The position numbers were made by a program, and so were the translations under genes. Of a stretch of DNA of 64,000 nucleotides, positions 42,121 through 51,482 are shown piece by piece. The number at the start of each line of letters is the position of its first letter. Within the stretch, counting starts at the first letter, position 1. Location: assembly GCF_036227565.1 (NCBI RefSeq), contig NZ_CP109460.1:2294001-2358000 (forward strand), read 5' to 3'. Below the pieces are notes generated by a model that had not been told where the DNA came from, did not search any database, and saw nothing but the letters and a program-made list of their open reading frames with translations. This DNA is from Streptomyces sp. NBC_01454 (GTDB lineage Bacteria > Actinomycetota > Actinomycetes > Streptomycetales > Streptomycetaceae).

Positions 42121-45100
42121 TCATCCCTTGTCCAGATACTGCTCCCGTTGCTCGTCGAGCAGGGCCGCCAGGGCGATCCGCAGCGCCGGGTACCCGGTCA
42201 GTTCGGGGTCGGCGATGACCAGTGCGGTGGCCTCCTCGCGGGCGGCCGCGATCACCTCCTCGTCCTCGATGACCGCGAGCATCCGCAGCGAGGAGCGGAC
42301 ACCGGACTGTGCCTGTCCCAGGACATCGCCCTCACGCCGCTGTTCGAGGTCGATACGGGAGAGTTCGAAGCCGTCGAGGGTGCTCGCCACGGCGGCGAGC
42401 CGGGCGCGCGCGGGGCTGGCCTCGGGCATCTCGCTGACCAGCAGGCACAGTCCGGGGGCCGCGCCCCGGCCGACCCGGCCGCGCAGCTGGTGCAGCTGGG
42501 AGACGCCGAAGCGGTCCGCGTCCATGATCACCATGGCGGTGGCGTTGGGGACGTTCACCCCGACCTCGATGACCGTCGTCGCGACGAGGACGTCCAGCTC
42601 GCCGGCGGCGAAGGAGCGCATCACGCCGTCCTTGTCGTCCGGCGCCATCCGGCCGTGCAGCACCGCCACCCGCAGACCGGCCAGCGGCCCACTCCTGAGC
42701 TGTTCGGCGATGTCGAGCACCGCGAGCGGCGGCCGCTTCTCCGCCGCGTCCTCCGGTGAACTCTCCTTGGCCGCCGCGGCCTTGGCACCCTTCTTCTTCG
42801 CCGCGGGCGCCTCCTCCTCGTCGCCGATCCGCGGGCACACCACATAGCCCTGGTGTCCGGCCGCCACCTCCTCGCGGACGCGTGCCCAGGCGCGCGCGAG
42901 GAAGTGCGGCTTGTCCTTGGCGGGCACCACATGGCTGGCGATCGGCGAGCGTCCGGCGGGGAGCTGGTCCAGGACGGAGGTCTCCAGATCGCCGAAGACG
43001 GTCATGGCGACCGTGCGCGGGATCGGGGTCGCCGTCATGACCAGGAGATGCGGGGTCTGCTTCTCCCGCTGGGAGTTCCCCTTGCCGCGCAGCGCGTCCC
43101 GCTGTTCGACGCCGAAGCGGTGCTGTTCGTCGACCACGACCAGTCCCAGGTCGTGGAACTGCACCTTGTCCTCGATCAGGGCATGGGTGCCCACCACGAT
43201 TCCGGCCTCGCCGGTGACCAGGTCGAGCAGCGCCTGGCGGCGGGCGGCGGCGCCCATGGAGCCGGTCAGCAGCACGACCTTGGTGCCCCGCTCCGCGCCG
43301 CCGAGCATCCCGCCCTCGGCCAGCTCCCCCATCATCTCGGTGATCGAGCGGTGGTGCTGCTGGGCCAGGACCTCGGTCGGCGCCAGCATCGCGGCCTGGC
43401 CACCGCTGTCGACGACGCCGAGCATGGCGCGCAGCGCGACCATGGTGTTGTGGGTGACGGTGAAGTGGTCGGTCACATAGGCGTGGGAGGGGTGCGCGAC
43501 GCTGATGCACTGGACGGGCTTGCGGCCGACGTGCTCGACGGCCTCGACGGCGCGCCGGATGCCCGGACCGTCCTCGGGGTGCACTCCGGCACCGTCACCG
43601 GCGCCGCCGTCGCGGAACGGCGGATACCCGGCGGGCAGCAGCACGAAGACGTTGCAGGCACCGTCGCCCACGGGGACGGGTCGGGCGGAGCCGCCCAGGG
43701 AACGCACCAGCCAGGCCAGGTCGGCGGCCAGCGGGCCGGGCGCGGCGCGGTAGACCGCGGCGGCCCCCGCGGGCCCGCCCCCGGCGTCCATCAGCCCCTG
43801 CACCACGGCCAGCCGGTCCTTGACGGGGGCCAGGCGGCAGGCGGTCGGCAGGCGGTCGGCAGGGCCGTCGCCCCCGGCCGTCCGCCGTCCCACCAGATAC
43901 GGGTCGCGCGGGCGGTCCCCGCCGCCGTCGAGATCCACCGGGGTGGCCGCCGCGATCGACCACCGGGGCCGGCCGTCGGGGCCGAGCAGATCGCCCCGCA
44001 GCTCGCGGGTGGTCAGCACCCGCTCGCCCGTGCCGCCGGAGCCGACGATCCACAGATGCTCGTCGTCGCACTCGACGGCGCTCCCGTCCGACAGCACCAG
44101 CCGCCAGACCTCCCGCTCGCCCTGCGGGAAGACCCCGTCCACCACGGCGAGCTCGCCGCTGGGCACCACCACTTCCGTGCCGACGGTCATCTCCCCCATG
44201 GGACGGAAGCCGCGCGGGGTCAGTACCAGGGCGTCCAGCGGCTGCGCCTTGCCGGAGCCCACCTCGCCCTGGAGGAGGCGGTGCATGGGGTGCTCGGTCG
44301 CCAGGTCGTCGAAGATCTCGCGGCTGACCTTCTGCTGGCCGTCCGTGAGCGTGAAGGGCAGCTTGGCGTCGAAGGCGTCGAGGATGCCGCCGTCGGCCGG
44401 CCGTCGTGCCACGGCGGCCAGTTGGGTCTCGGCGAGCCGGCGCCGGGCGAGCGCGACCTGCAGGACGAAGGCCTCGTCCCACTTCAGCCGGTCCCGTGCG
44501 GCGGCGATGTCGGCCTTGCTCTCCGGGCGGTGGATCTTGAGCAGCGCCTCGGTGAGCGGGATCAGCGCCCGGCCCTCGCGCAGCGCCCCGGGCAGCGGGT
44601 CGACGGCGTCCTGCGCACTGGGCAGTACCGCGTCGACCGCCTTGGCGATCTTCCAGGAGGCCATCTGCTGGCAGGCGGGGTAGAGCGGCAGGAGCTGCCG
44701 GGCGAAGGCGTCGGCCGCCTCGGTCCCGTTATCGCCGTCGCCGTCGCCGTCGAGGAGCGCGTACTCGGGGTGGGCCAGCTGGAGTTTGTGCTGGAAGACC
44801 GACACCTTGCCGGCGAACATCGCGCGGCGTCCCGGGAGAAGGTCCTTGTGGGGCTTGTGAATGCCCTTGCCGAAGAAGACCAGCCGGAGCCGGCCGCTGC
44901 CGTCGGTGAGCGTCACTTCGAGGCGCTGTCCCCGGCCGCCGTTGAATTTCAGCACCCGGGAATCCGCGACCTGCGCGACGACCGTGACGTGTTCGTCCAG
45001 CGGGAGGTCCGCGAGGCGGGTCAGTTCGCCGCGCTCGGCATAGCGCCGCGGATAGTGGTGCAACAGATCGCCGACCGTTTGCAGGCCGAGCTGCTCGGAC

Positions 45101-45159
45101 AGCACCTTCGCGGTGGTGCCACCGAGGATTTTCTTCAGGGGTTCGTCGAGCGCTGCCAC
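42121..45159 (-). CDS. recG: ATP-dependent DNA helicase RecG, interrupted by an in-frame intein
   Basis: RecG remodels stalled replication forks and Holliday junctions. The frame is open for 1012 residues from the GTG at 45159. Removing the 267-residue intein leaves about 745, normal for Streptomyces RecG. Seen in order: the wedge/OB domain (VVAQVADSRVLKFNGGRGQR), helicase motif I split as GEVGSGK / TMVALRAM, motif Ia (APTEVLAQQHH), DEQHRFGVEQR (DExH-type), MTATPIPRT, LVATTVIEVGVNVPNAT and QLRGRVGRG. A short Lys/Ala/Glu-rich insert (PAAKKKGAKAAAAKESS) interrupts the C-terminal domain. The helicase cannot bind ATP properly until the intein is spliced out. It follows the FakA-like gene. Confidence 0.94.
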   Translation of the reverse strand: MAALDEPLKKILGGTTAKVLSEQLGLQTVGDLLHHYPRRYAERGELTRLADLPLDEHVTVVAQVADSRVLKFNGGRGQRLEVTLTDGSGRLRLVFFGKGIHKPHKDLLPGRRAMFAGKVSVFQHKLQLAHPEYALLDGDGDGDNGTEAADAFARQLLPLYPACQQMASWKIAKAVDAVLPSAQDAVDPLPGALREGRALIPLTEALLKIHRPESKADIAAARDRLKWDEAFVLQVALARRRLAETQLAAVARRPADGGILDAFDAKLPFTLTDGQQKVSREIFDDLATEHPMHRLLQGEVGSGKAQPLDALVLTPRGFRPMGEMTVGTEVVVPSGELAVVDGVFPQGEREVWRLVLSDGSAVECDDEHLWIVGSGGTGERVLTTRELRGDLLGPDGRPRWSIAAATPVDLDGGGDRPRDPYLVGRRTAGGDGPADRLPTACRLAPVKDRLAVVQGLMDAGGGPAGAAAVYRAAPGPLAADLAWLVRSLGGSARPVPVGDGACNVFVLLPAGYPPFRDGGAGDGAGVHPEDGPGIRRAVEAVEHVGRKPVQCISVAHPSHAYVTDHFTVTHNTMVALRAMLGVVDSGGQAAMLAPTEVLAQQHHRSITEMMGELAEGGMLGGAERGTKVVLLTGSMGAAARRQALLDLVTGEAGIVVGTHALIEDKVQFHDLGLVVVDEQHRFGVEQRDALRGKGNSQREKQTPHLLVMTATPIPRTVAMTVFGDLETSVLDQLPAGRSPIASHVVPAKDKPHFLARAWARVREEVAAGHQGYVVCPRIGDEEEAPAAKKKGAKAAAAKESSPEDAAEKRPPLAVLDIAEQLRSGPLAGLRVAVLHGRMAPDDKDGVMRSFAAGELDVLVATTVIEVGVNVPNATAMVIMDADRFGVSQLHQLRGRVGRGAAPGLCLLVSEMPEASPARARLAAVASTLDGFELSRIDLEQRREGDVLGQAQSGVRSSLRMLAVIEDEEVIAAAREEATALVIADPELTGYPALRIALAALLDEQREQYLDKG
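43447..44247 (-). mobile_element. Class 3-type intein inside RecG Walker A, with degenerate homing endonuclease
   Basis: These 267 codons lie exactly between Lys and Thr of the P-loop GSGK/T. The first residue is Ala (AQPLDALVLTPRGFRPMGEM), not Cys or Ser. The C-terminus is HFTVTHN followed by Thr+1. The class 3 set is present: Trp66 in DDEHLW (block B), Cys247 in PVQCISV (block F) and Thr265 before His-Asn (block G). Between them are DPYLVG and RLAVVQGLMDAGGGP, recognisable LAGLIDADG blocks C and E that have lost their acidic catalytic pattern and most of the intervening domain. Splicing probably uses the block F Cys; mobility is probably lost. Confidence 0.88.
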
Positions 45160-45217
45160 GTATCCATTGCACACCACGCCTGTGACAATCGCGGTGCGTT
45201 CGGCGTCCCGGCGCTTC

Positions 45218-46855
45218 TCACTCCACACCGATGAGCAGCGGCACCGCGTGCTGGCCGCCGTCGTAGACCACCGTGTCCACGGCGAGATGGCGCTCGCGGA
45301 CGTGCCGCTCCAGCCGCTCGCCGAGCGCGCCGGGCACACCGGCGCCGAGGACCAGGGTCACCATCTCGCCGCCCGCCGACAGCATCCGGTCGAGCACGGT
45401 CGTCGCCGTGCGCACCAGATCGGCGCCGATCACCGCGACATCGCCGTCGATCAGGCCGAGGATGTCCCCGGCCTGGCAGACGCCGGCCATCGTCCACGAC
45501 TGCCGCTCGGCGACCGCCAGCTCCGCGTAGCGGGTGGCGCCCGCGGCCGCGGTCATCGCGACCACGTCCTCGTCGAAGCTGCGGTCCGGCTCGTGCACGG
45601 CCAGCGCCGCGATGCCCTGGACGGCGGAGCGGGTGGGGATCAGGGCGACCCGGACGCCTTCGGTGCGGGCCTGTTCGGCGGCGGCCGCCGCGGTGTGCCG
45701 CAGCTCGGGGTCGTTCGGCAGCAGCATGACCTCACGGGCGTGCGCCTGCCGGATCGCCTGGACCAGTTCGCCGCTGGCGGGCGGCTCCCCGGGACGCACC
45801 GTGACCGGGGTCGCGCCGGCCTGGGCACACAGCCCGGCGAGCCCGGCGCCCGGCACCACCGCGACCACGGCCCGCGCGGTCATCGCCGGCTCCCTGGTGC
45901 GCGCGGCCCCGCCGAAGTGGGTGATGCGGATCCGGTACGGGCGGCCCGCCTCGATACCGGCCTCCACGGCGGCCCCGGCGTCGTCGACATGGACATGGAC
46001 GTTCCACAGCCCGTCCCCGCCGACCACCACCAGGGAGTCGCCGAGCCCGTCGAGCCGGCCGCGCAGCCGCGCCACCTCGGCGTCACCGGCCTCCAGCAGG
46101 TAGATCACCTCGAAGGCGGGCCCGTCCGGGTCCCCGCAGCCGTCCGCGGCGCGCGCGCAGCCGGCCGCCCGCGGGAGCGGGGCGTCGGCGCGTACGGCCA
46201 CCGGCGTCGCCGAGACCTCCCCGCAGAGCGCGTCGGCCAGCGCCCCCAGCACGGCCACGAGTCCGCAGCCGCCGGCGTCCACGACACCGGCTCGGCCGAG
46301 CACGGCCAGCTGCCCGGGGGTCGCCCGCAGGGCGGCGGACGCGCCCTCGTGGGCGGCGCGGGCGACCTCGGCGGCCCCCGCGGCCCGGTCGGCGGCGCAC
46401 CGGGTGGCGGCGTCGGCGGCAGCGGTCGCCACCGTCAGGACGGTGCCCTCCACGGGGTGGGCCACGGCCTCGTACGTCGAGGCGGCGGCCCGGCGCAGCG
46501 CCCGCCCCAGGGCGTCGCCCGAGCCGTCGGCGGCGGCCAGCACCTCCGTCATCCCGCGCAGCAGCTGCGCCAGGATGGTGCCGGAGTTGCCGCGCGCCCC
46601 GATGAGGGCGCCGTGCGCCATGGCACCGATGGCGTCCGCGAGGCGGGGCGCGGTGCCGGCGGAGGCCTGCCCGTCGAAGGCGGCCTCGACCGCGCGGGCG
46701 GCGGATTCCAGCGTCAGATAGAGGTTGGTGCCGGTGTCGCCGTCGGCCACCGGGTAGACGTTGATCGCGTCGATCCGCTCGCGTTCCCGGCCGAGCGCCT
46801 CCAGTGCCAGCCCGCACCAGGAGCGGACCGCGGCGGCGTCGAGCGGGTGCGGCAC
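45218..46855 (-). CDS. DAK2 (DhaL)-domain fatty acid kinase-like protein, FakA type
   Basis: This 545-residue protein has an N-terminal DhaL domain with NVYPVADGDTGTNLYLTLE and ARGNSGTILAQLLRGM (kinase nucleotide-binding residues). A middle linking domain (VVDAGGCGLVAVLGAL) and a C-terminal DAK1-like domain follow. In Gram-positives FakA phosphorylates fatty acids bound to DegV-like FakB proteins; no fakB gene is in this window. The GTG at 46855 has GGAGGA 6 nt upstream. recG follows 58 bp later, a conserved pairing in actinobacteria and firmicutes. It is divergent from rpmB. Confidence 0.9.
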   Translation of the reverse strand: MPHPLDAAAVRSWCGLALEALGRERERIDAINVYPVADGDTGTNLYLTLESAARAVEAAFDGQASAGTAPRLADAIGAMAHGALIGARGNSGTILAQLLRGMTEVLAAADGSGDALGRALRRAAASTYEAVAHPVEGTVLTVATAAADAATRCAADRAAGAAEVARAAHEGASAALRATPGQLAVLGRAGVVDAGGCGLVAVLGALADALCGEVSATPVAVRADAPLPRAAGCARAADGCGDPDGPAFEVIYLLEAGDAEVARLRGRLDGLGDSLVVVGGDGLWNVHVHVDDAGAAVEAGIEAGRPYRIRITHFGGAARTREPAMTARAVVAVVPGAGLAGLCAQAGATPVTVRPGEPPASGELVQAIRQAHAREVMLLPNDPELRHTAAAAAEQARTEGVRVALIPTRSAVQGIAALAVHEPDRSFDEDVVAMTAAAGATRYAELAVAERQSWTMAGVCQAGDILGLIDGDVAVIGADLVRTATTVLDRMLSAGGEMVTLVLGAGVPGALGERLERHVRERHLAVDTVVYDGGQHAVPLLIGVE

Positions 46856-46982
46856 ATCGTCCTCCAGGGTCGCGGGATGCCTCGCACAGTAGCCGCGCTC
46901 CGGCCGCGGGGGCGGGGCGGGGGGCCGGGGGGTGCGTGGTAGTTTCGTTCTACGGGAGCGGCCGTTGTATGCTGCTCCGGTT

Positions 46983-47000
46983 GCCCGATGAGAATCGGGC
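46983..47000 (+). other. Leader hairpin upstream of rpmB
   Basis: GCCCGAT (46983-46989), tetraloop GAGA, ATCGGGC (46994-47000): a perfect 7-bp stem about 88 bp before the L28 start. A plausible -10 (TATGCT, about 46,967-46,972) precedes it. It may be a leader element in the L28 mRNA. Confidence 0.45.
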
Positions 47001-47087
47001 CATTCCTCTCCTGACGGTGCCGGTCGGGCAATGCACTCGGCTCGTCGGGATTCACCGTAAGTGCATCTGAAGTCTTTGGAGTGACCC

Positions 47088-47273
47088 GTGGCTGCCAACT
47101 GCGACGTCTGCGGCAAGGGGCCGGGCTTCGGCAAGAGTGTCTCGCACTCGCATCGCCGCACCAACCGTCGTTGGAACCCCAACATCCAGACGGTGCGTGC
47201 AGTGATCGGGCGCACGCCGAAGAAGCTGAACGCCTGCACCTCGTGCATCAAGGCCGGCAAGGTCTCGCGCTGA
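47088..47273 (+). CDS. rpmB: 50S ribosomal protein L28
   Basis: This 61-residue L28 ([21 protein letters not shown]) has the zinc-binding pairs CDVC and CTSC, the form used under zinc sufficiency. It starts at the GTG at 47088 with TTTGGAGTG upstream. It is divergent from the FakA-like gene and followed by a terminator. I looked for a Zur-type palindrome upstream and saw none. Confidence 0.97.
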   Translation: MAANCDVCGKGPGFGKSVSHSHRRTNRRWNPNIQTVRAVIGRTPKKLNACTSCIKAGKVSR

Positions 47274-47309
47274 CGTCTTAGCCGTAGCGCAGCCAAGCCG
47301 GTTGCTTGT

Positions 47310-47342
47310 GAAGCCGGTCCACCTCCGTGGTGGGCCGGCTTC
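47310..47342 (+). terminator. Terminator of rpmB
   Basis: A 14-bp stem with one G-T pair (47310-47323 with 47329-47342), a 5-nt loop and TTTT shortly after (47346-47349). Confidence 0.9.
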
Positions 47343-47419
47343 CGCCTTTTCCGGGGCGGGCTGTCGCGGCCGGGACGCCCGGCCGCGGCAGCCTGCCCCG
47401 GCCACGGCAGCCCGTGCCG

Positions 47420-48229
47420 TCAGTGCCCGTCGCGCAGCCGCCAGCCGTGGTGGACGGGGCCGATGCCCGCGCCCAGCCGGAAGCCGGCCGCGATCGCGCC
47501 GGTGACGTAGTCCTTCGCCGCCGCCGCGGCCTGCGGGACGGTGTCCCCCTTGGCGAGCTGGGCGGCCAGGGCGCTCGCCAGGGTGCAGCCGGTGCCGTGG
47601 GTGTGCCGGTTGTCGTGGCGCAGGGCGCGCAGCCAGTGTTCCTCGGTGCCGTCGGTGAGCAGATCGACGGCGCTGTCCGCGGCGCCGGCCGGGAGATGGC
47701 CGCCCTTGATCAGCGCCCAGCGCGGCCCGAAGTCCAGGATCGCGGCGGCCGCCCGGCGCATTCCGGCCTCGTCCTCGACGCGTACGCCGGTGAGCTGGGC
47801 GACCTCGTCCAGGTTGGGCGTGGCGATGGTGGCCGTCGGCAGCAGCGCGGTGCGGACCGCGTCCAGCGCGCCGGCGGCGAGCAGCGGGTCGCCGTGCTTG
47901 GAGACCCCCACGGGGTCGACGACGACCGGGACCCGCAGTTCGGCGAGCAGTTCGGCGACGGTCTCCACGAGTTCGGCCGAGGAGAGCATCCCGGTCTTGA
48001 CCGCCTGGACACCGATGTCGTCGACGACGCTGCGGAACTGGGCCCGTACGGCCTCGGCGGGCAGGTCCCACGCGCCCTGCACGCCCAGGGAGTTCTGGGC
48101 GGTGACGGCGGTGAGCACGCTCATGCCGTGGGTGCCGAGCGCCAGCATCGTCTTCAGGTCGGCCTGGATGCCCGCGCCGCCACCGGAGTCGGACCCGGCG
48201 ACGGTCAGGACGCGTGGAGGTGTGTGCAT
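47420..48229 (-). CDS. thiD: Hydroxymethylpyrimidine/phosphomethylpyrimidine kinase
   Basis: ThiD makes HMP pyrophosphate for thiamine. The 269 residues show the ribokinase-fold pattern: [45 protein letters not shown] and [15 protein letters not shown] (catalytic GTGC). Full length. It lies 67 bp after thiL on the same strand, so a thiL-thiD unit is likely. No TPP riboswitch was found upstream. Confidence 0.96.
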   Translation of the reverse strand: MHTPPRVLTVAGSDSGGGAGIQADLKTMLALGTHGMSVLTAVTAQNSLGVQGAWDLPAEAVRAQFRSVVDDIGVQAVKTGMLSSAELVETVAELLAELRVPVVVDPVGVSKHGDPLLAAGALDAVRTALLPTATIATPNLDEVAQLTGVRVEDEAGMRRAAAAILDFGPRWALIKGGHLPAGAADSAVDLLTDGTEEHWLRALRHDNRHTHGTGCTLASALAAQLAKGDTVPQAAAAAKDYVTGAIAAGFRLGAGIGPVHHGWRLRDGH

Positions 48230-48296
48230 ACCGCCGAATCTACTCGGCGGCGTCCGGCCGTCCCGCGGCCGCCCGTCCCGGGGGCCGCGGGCGCCC

Positions 48297-49274
48297 TCAC
48301 GGGTGTTGTCCGGCGTCCCCGTTGTCGCCGAAGTGGTCCCATCCGGCCTTCACCCAGGGGGCGCCGTCCACCGTCACCTGAGGCAGCGCGGAGGGGTGGA
48401 GCACCTCGCCGATGACCTTCCACCGGGCGGGCAGCTTCACATCGGGCGGGAAAGTCGCCACGATCGCGTGATCCTCACCGCCGTTGAGCACCCACTGCAT
48501 CGGGTCCACGCCCACGGCCGTACCGATGTCGGACATCTGCGAGGGGATGTCGATGCCGGCGGACCGCAGGTCGATCCGGACCTTGCTGGCCTCGGCGATG
48601 TGCCCGAGGTCGGCGACCAGTCCGTCGCTGACGTCCGTCATGGCGGTGGCGCCGAGTGCGGCGGCCGCCGGGCCCGCGTGGTAGGGCGGCTCGGGCCGGC
48701 GGTGGGCCTCGACGAAGGCGCGCGGCGAGCGGAAACCACGGGTGAGGACCGCGTACCCGGCGGCGGACCAGCCCAGCCAGCCGGTCACCGCGACGACGTC
48801 ACCGGGCTGGGCACCGGCCCGGGTGACCGGTTCCTGGTTGCGCAGATCACCCAGGGCGGTGATGGCGATGGTGATGGTGTCGCCGCGGACGACGTCCCCG
48901 CCGACGACCGCGGCACCGGCCACCTGGCATTCGTCGCGCAGCCCGTCCATCAGCTCGGTCGGCCAGGTCGCGGGGAGTTCCGCGGGGACGACCAGGCCCA
49001 GGAGGATCGCGGTGGGCACCGCGCCCATCGCCGCGATGTCGGCGAGGTTCTGCGCGGCGGCCTTGCGGCCGACGTCGTAGGCGGTGGACCAGTCGCGCCG
49101 GAAGTGCCGGCCCTCCAGGAGGATGTCGGTGCTGGCGACCACCCTCCGGTCCGGCGCGGTGACCACGGCAGCGTCGTCCCCCGGCCCGATCCGTACCGCC
49201 GGAGTGGAGGTGAGCCGGGAGGTGAGCTCCCTGATCAGCCCGAATTCCCCCAGCTCGCCCACGGTGCCCTTCAT
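48297..49274 (-). CDS. thiL: Thiamine-monophosphate kinase
   Basis: ThiL phosphorylates thiamine phosphate to the active diphosphate. The 325-residue protein has [70 protein letters not shown] and [14 protein letters not shown], all family motifs. I use the ATG at 49274, which has GGAAGGG upstream; the longer open frame looks non-coding. It is divergent from the RAM-domain gene and upstream of thiD. Confidence 0.96.
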   Translation of the reverse strand: MKGTVGELGEFGLIRELTSRLTSTPAVRIGPGDDAAVVTAPDRRVVASTDILLEGRHFRRDWSTAYDVGRKAAAQNLADIAAMGAVPTAILLGLVVPAELPATWPTELMDGLRDECQVAGAAVVGGDVVRGDTITIAITALGDLRNQEPVTRAGAQPGDVVAVTGWLGWSAAGYAVLTRGFRSPRAFVEAHRRPEPPYHAGPAAAALGATAMTDVSDGLVADLGHIAEASKVRIDLRSAGIDIPSQMSDIGTAVGVDPMQWVLNGGEDHAIVATFPPDVKLPARWKVIGEVLHPSALPQVTVDGAPWVKAGWDHFGDNGDAGQHP

Positions 49275-49432
49275 GCTGTTGCCCTTCCCATGTGTACGGA
49301 CGGTCCGTACGTGGCTGACGACTGTGCCGCACTCGCGGTGTTCACCGCGCGGGTCTCCCCGCTCCGCCCGGTGACGCGGTACCGTGGCGTCCCTTCTTCC
49401 CACATGATCCTCGTAGCCGCCCTGGAGGTTCC

Positions 49433-49666
49433 GTGGTACAGGCCTACATCCTGATCCAGACCGAGGTCGGCAAGGCCTCGGCGGTAGCTGAGGTGATCTC
49501 CACCCTCACCGGTGTGCTGCAGGCCGAGGACGTGACCGGGCCCTATGACGTCATCGTGCGCGCGCAGGCCGACACCGTCGATGAGCTGGGCCGCATGGTG
49601 GTCGCCAAGGTCCAGCAAGTGGACGGCATCACGCGCACCCTGACCTGCCCCGTCGTCCATCTCTAG
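49433..49666 (+). CDS. Stand-alone Lrp/AsnC ligand-binding (RAM) domain protein
   Basis: This 77-residue protein has only the RAM domain of Lrp/AsnC regulators ([20 protein letters not shown]...[22 protein letters not shown]) and no DNA-binding helix-turn-helix. Such proteins bind amino acids or other small effectors and oligomerise; some modulate full-length Lrp proteins. The GTG at 49433 has GGAGG 5 nt upstream. A DUF3515 lipoprotein gene follows after 21 bp. Confidence 0.9.
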   Translation: MVQAYILIQTEVGKASAVAEVISTLTGVLQAEDVTGPYDVIVRAQADTVDELGRMVVAKVQQVDGITRTLTCPVVHL

Positions 49667-49687
49667 CTCCCCCGTATCCTCTGCCGG

Positions 49688-50167
49688 GTGATCTCTGCGC
49701 GCCGCCGGTATCTGGCCCTTCCCCCGCTCACCGTGCTGATCGCCGCGGTGAGCTGTTCCTCGCCCGGTGAGGTGGCCGTGCCCGCCCCGAAAGGGGAGGC
49801 GGCACGGTATTGCCGGGCGCTCCACAAGGAGTTGCCGCGCACCGTGGACCGGCTGGAACGGGGCGACACCGAACCGGTCTCGGACTTCACTGCCATGTGG
49901 GGCGATCCTGCCGTGAAACTGCGCTGCGGGGTGCCGAAGCCCGATGTCCTGACGTACGGGAGTGAACATTACAACCCCGGCGCCGACGCGGCGGAAGTCA
50001 ACGGGGTCCAGTGGCTCTTCGAGAAACAGGACGACGGCTACCGCTTCACGACGGTGCTGCGGAAGGCCTATGTCGAGGTGACCGTGCCCGGGAAGTACGC
50101 CCCCGAGGTCAATGTGCTCACCGACCTCGCCCACGCCGTGAAGAAGACCGTCCCCACCGGGGTCTAG
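49688..50167 (+). CDS. DUF3515 family putative lipoprotein
   Basis: This is a 159-residue protein with a basic, hydrophobic N-terminus ending in a lipobox (LIAAVSC, Cys23) and a secreted domain (YCRALHKELPRTVDRLERGD, DPAVKLRCGVPKP, GVQWLFEKQDDGYRFTTVLR). DUF3515 proteins are actinobacterial, of unknown role, and commonly lie near ddl and thiL, as here. The GTG start is at 49688. It probably forms a short operon with the preceding RAM-domain gene. Confidence 0.88.
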   Translation: MISARRRYLALPPLTVLIAAVSCSSPGEVAVPAPKGEAARYCRALHKELPRTVDRLERGDTEPVSDFTAMWGDPAVKLRCGVPKPDVLTYGSEHYNPGADAAEVNGVQWLFEKQDDGYRFTTVLRKAYVEVTVPGKYAPEVNVLTDLAHAVKKTVPTGV

Positions 50168-50204
50168 GCCCGCTGCGGCGGCCGGCCCGGAGGCCGGCCG
50201 CGGC

Positions 50205-51341
50205 TCAGCGCAGTCCCGTGGAGCGCTGCAGTGCGGCCTGCAGCAGCCGGTCGATCAGCTCCGGGTAGCTCACACCGCTCTCCTGCCACATCCGCGGGTA
50301 CATCGAGATGGGCGTGAAGCCGGGCAGGGTGTTGATCTCGTTGATCACGAACTCGCCGTTGTCCTGCAGGAAGAAGTCCGCGCGCACCAGGCCCTCGCAG
50401 GACGCCGCCTCGAAGGCCGCGACGGCCAGCTCCTGGACCTTCGCGGTCTCCTCGGCGTTCAGCGGCGCCGGCACGATGCCGTCGGCCGAGTCGATGTACT
50501 TGGCCTCGAAGTCGTAGAAGTCGTGCGCGCTGACCGGCGGGATCTCGGCCGGCACGCTGGCCCGCGGGCCGTCGGCGAACTCCAGCACCCCGCACTCGAT
50601 CTCCCGGCCGCGCAGCAGCGCCTCCACCAGGATCTTCGGGTCGTGCCGGCGGGCCTCCTCGATCGCCTCGTCCAGGCCGCCGAGGTCGTCGACCTTGGTG
50701 ATGCCGATGGACGAACCGGCCCGGGCGGGCTTCACGAAGAGCGGCCAGCCGTGCTCCGCGGCGAAGTCCACGATCTTCTTGCGGGCGGCCGCGGGATCGT
50801 TCTCCCACTCCCGCGGGCGGATGACCTCGTAGGGGCCGACGGGCAGCCCGAAGGAGGTGAACACCCGCTTCATGTAGTCCTTGTCCTGGCCCACGGCGGA
50901 GGCGAGCACGCCCGAGCCGACGTAGGGGACGCCGGAGAGCTCCAGCAGGCCCTGCAGGGTGCCGTCCTCGCCGTAGGGGCCGTGCAGCACGGGGAAGACC
51001 ACATCGACCTCGCCCAGCGCCTTGGGCACCGATCCCGGCTCGGTGTAGACGACCTCGCGGTTGGTCGGGTCGACGGGGAGCACCACGCCGCCCTCGGCGG
51101 ACTCGGCGAGCTCGGCCACGCTGGGCAGCCGCCGGTCCGCGATGGCCATCCGCTCGGGGTCGTCGGCGGTCAGCGCCCAGCGGCCGTCGGTGGTGATGCC
51201 GATCGGCAGCACGTCGTACTTGTCGCGGTCGATGGCGCGCAGCACCGCTCCGGCGGTGAGAACGGAGATCGCGTGCTCGGAGCTGCGTCCGCCGAACACG
51301 ACGGCGACGCGGGGCTTGTGGGAGGAGGTCTGGCTGCTCAT
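50205..51341 (-). CDS. ddlA: D-alanine--D-alanine ligase
   Basis: This ATP-grasp ligase makes the D-Ala-D-Ala of peptidoglycan precursors. The 378 residues include VAVVFGGRSSEHAISVLTAG, HGPYGEDGTLQGLLELSGVPYVGSGV, PLFVKPARAGSSIGITKVDD and FVINEINTLPGFTPISMYP. It ends in the Tyr-type motif region expected of D-Ala (not D-lactate) ligases; the exact vancomycin-type specificity was not tested. It follows gpsA on the minus strand. Confidence 0.96.
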   Translation of the reverse strand: MSSQTSSHKPRVAVVFGGRSSEHAISVLTAGAVLRAIDRDKYDVLPIGITTDGRWALTADDPERMAIADRRLPSVAELAESAEGGVVLPVDPTNREVVYTEPGSVPKALGEVDVVFPVLHGPYGEDGTLQGLLELSGVPYVGSGVLASAVGQDKDYMKRVFTSFGLPVGPYEVIRPREWENDPAAARKKIVDFAAEHGWPLFVKPARAGSSIGITKVDDLGGLDEAIEEARRHDPKILVEALLRGREIECGVLEFADGPRASVPAEIPPVSAHDFYDFEAKYIDSADGIVPAPLNAEETAKVQELAVAAFEAASCEGLVRADFFLQDNGEFVINEINTLPGFTPISMYPRMWQESGVSYPELIDRLLQAALQRSTGLR

Positions 51342-51482
51342 ATCGCGTTGAGCGTACCTGCTGACCGGCGCGGAGTCAGTGCTGCGGCAGCCGTCGGAGA
51401 CGTCGCGCCGCCGTCCGCGGGGGCTGCCGCGGAGTACGGGCCCCCGACGGACCGCACAGAACCGGATGAAACGACTCCGCTG

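Noticed and set aside
42853..45234. Long plus-strand frame opposite recG
   Set aside because: It is a shadow of the helicase and intein coding sequence, with no independent support.
47200..49432. TPP riboswitch for thiD/thiL
   Set aside because: No CTGAGA-type core or matching P3/P4 arms upstream of either gene.
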